A DNA stretch of 64,000 bases from G963662905 sp963676725 (GTDB lineage Bacteria; Bacteroidota; Bacteroidia; Bacteroidales; WRLA01). The stretch lies in assembly GCA_963676725.1 (NCBI GenBank), contig OY781463.1, positions 124,001-188,000 of the forward strand, written 5' to 3'. The notes under the pieces were generated by a model that saw only the letters and a program-made list of their open reading frames with translations, did no database searches and had not been told where the DNA came from. A program made the translations under genes and the position numbers. Positions 62,891 through 64,000 of the stretch are shown piece after piece. Each line of letters begins with the position of its first letter. Within the stretch, counting starts at the first letter, position 1.

Positions 62891-64000
62891 TTAAAACGGT
62901 GGAATACCATGCTTTTTAAAGATGGGTTTTTCCGATTTCGTTGCGGAGATTGTTAAGGCATGTCCGATAAAATGCCTAGTTTCCCTAGGGTCAATCACTG
63001 CATCAACATAGCCATAAGCTGCAGCAACATAAGGATTTGCAAACTTATTTTTGTATTCTTCGATTTTCTGCTGGCGCATTGCTTCAGGATCTTCAGCCTG
63101 CAATATTTCTTTTCGGAAAATAATATTTGCAGCACCTTCAGGTCCCATAACGGCAATTTCAGCTGTTGGCCAAGCAAAAACAAAATCTGCTTTCAGGTGA
63201 TGGGAACACATAGCAATATAACCTCCACCATATGCTTTTCTTAGAATAATGGTGATTTTTGGAACAGTTGCTTCAGAATAAGCATAAAGAACTTTTGCTC
63301 CATGCCTGATCACACCCGCATGTTCTTGGTCAACGCCTGGCAAATAACCGGGAAGGTCAACCAAAGTCACCAATGGAATATTAAACGCATCGCAATAGCG
63401 AATAAAACGAGCTGCTTTATCAGACGAATCTACATCAAGCACACCAGCAAGAACTAATGGCTGATTGGCTACATAACCAACTGTTTCTCCATTGAGCCTA
63501 CCAAAACCAATTACAATGTTTGCGGCAAATAATTCCTGAACCTCAAAAAAGTCGGAATCATCGCTTAATGATCGAATAACGTCACGGACATCATAGGGCA
63601 AGCCTGCATCTGATGGAATGATGTTATCAATTTTGTATGTGCGTGTTTTTGGGTTCTTTTTCGGGTATTTTTCCGCTTTTTGCATATTGCTCCAAGGAAT
63701 GAAGCTTACAAGTTTTTTTATTTGGGAAAAACACTCGGTTTCAGATTCTGAGTAGAAGTGAGCATTTCCAGTAAGCTCTGCTTGCACTCTGGCGCCACCT
63801 AGATCTTCTTTGCTGATTTCTTCACCCAATACGGTTTTTATTACCTCTGGTCCGGTAATAAACATTTGGGAAATTTTATCTACAACAAAAACAAAATCAG
63901 TAAGGGCAGGGCTATAAACAGCTCCGCCGGCACATGGCCCAAGGATTACTGATATCTGGGGAATTACTCCACTGGCTTGTGTGTTTCTATAAAAGATGTC
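62891..64000 (-). CDS. Acyl-CoA carboxylase carboxyltransferase beta subunit, truncated by window edge
   Basis: About 369 residues of the C-terminal part are visible; the start is outside. The frame runs to the window edge and reads IPQISVILGPCAGGAVYSPA, then TDFVFVVDKISQMFITGPEV. RFIRYCDAFNIPLVTLVDLP and GYLPGVDQEHAGVIRHGAKV follow, and the family C-terminus is KSEKPIFKKHGIPPF. This is the carboxyltransferase of the propionyl-CoA carboxylase/methylmalonyl-CoA decarboxylase group. The biotin carrier gene downstream is 111 bases away; no biotin carboxylase is visible in the window. Confidence 0.94.
   Translation of the reverse strand, partial: DIFYRNTQASGVIPQISVILGPCAGGAVYSPALTDFVFVVDKISQMFITGPEVIKTVLGEEISKEDLGGARVQAELTGNAHFYSESETECFSQIKKLVSFIPWSNMQKAEKYPKKNPKTRTYKIDNIIPSDAGLPYDVRDVIRSLSDDSDFFEVQELFAANIVIGFGRLNGETVGYVANQPLVLAGVLDVDSSDKAARFIRYCDAFNIPLVTLVDLPGYLPGVDQEHAGVIRHGAKVLYAYSEATVPKITIILRKAYGGGYIAMCSHHLKADFVFAWPTAEIAVMGPEGAANIIFRKEILQAEDPEAMRQQKIEEYKNKFANPYVAAAYGYVDAVIDPRETRHFIGHALTISATKSEKPIFKKHGIPPF

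Noticed and set aside
1..64000. CRISPR arrays, tRNA or rRNA genes, intact insertion sequences
   Set aside because: No regularly spaced repeats, cloverleaf-like or rRNA-like sequence and no intact transposase were seen; the only mobile trace is the IS66 relic.

Overview
The window looks like a chromosomal segment of a Bacteroidota bacterium, most likely from the Bacteroidales or a neighbouring order. The evidence is: two secreted proteins with C-terminal type IX secretion sorting domains; a TonB-dependent receptor paired with a DUF4249 lipoprotein; a BatA-domain protein next to a DUF4159 protein; an FtsZ ending in a Bacteroidota-type tail; and promoters of the form TTG-N19-TAnnTTTG. An A-type flavodiiron protein suggests an anaerobic or microaerophilic lifestyle. 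No rRNA, tRNA or CRISPR array was seen.

Left part (1-26 kb). A zinc/manganese-type ABC transporter (binding lipoprotein, ATPase, truncated permease) runs off the left edge; a structured palindromic element lies between the ATPase and permease genes. Next comes a plus-strand group of secreted or surface proteins: a C10 (streptopain-like) protease, an uncharacterised secreted protein, a small beta-barrel and a small lipoprotein, ended by a terminator. A decayed C-terminal fragment of an IS66-type transposase follows. On the minus strand are a TonB receptor/DUF4249 pair, a beta-barrel protein, a large lipoprotein, a dGTPase and a membrane protein fused to a spermidine-synthase-like domain. A second type IX cargo protein is on the plus strand, followed by priA and a THUMP-type RNA methyltransferase on the minus strand.

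Middle part (26-43 kb). An SPFH membrane protein and a small Arc-type DNA-binding protein form a two-gene unit behind a sigma70-like promoter. Divergent from it is a compact plus-strand run: YjjG-type phosphatase, rsmE, DUF4159, BatA-domain protein and flavodiiron protein. Then come a ParC-type topoisomerase subunit, a CNT nucleoside transporter with a DUF151 nuclease-like protein, a divergent-type membrane pyrophosphatase and a bleomycin-hydrolase-like C1 peptidase.

Right part (42-64 kb). The division and cell wall (dcw) cluster occupies about 16 kb of the minus strand in the order mraZ-rsmH-ftsL-ftsI-murE-mraY-murD-ftsW-murG-murC-ftsQ-ftsA-ftsZ-yqeY, without murF, ddl or ftsB inside. Genes overlap or nearly touch, and four start at GTG or TTG. 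A terminator ends it, followed by a MogA-like protein, an HD-domain protein and an FtsB/DivIC-like protein. Upstream of mraZ, four GTG motifs at exactly 10-bp spacing form a likely MraZ operator next to a TAnnTTTG promoter. Divergent from mraZ are two acyltransferases resembling the GlsA/GlsB glycine-lipid pair, then engB. A biotin carrier protein and the truncated beta subunit of an acyl-CoA carboxylase close the window.

Most of the window is conserved housekeeping. I found no clearly new multi-gene system; the most informative signals are the mraZ operator, the palindromic element in the metal transporter operon, the SPFH-Arc pair and the putative glycine-lipid pair.
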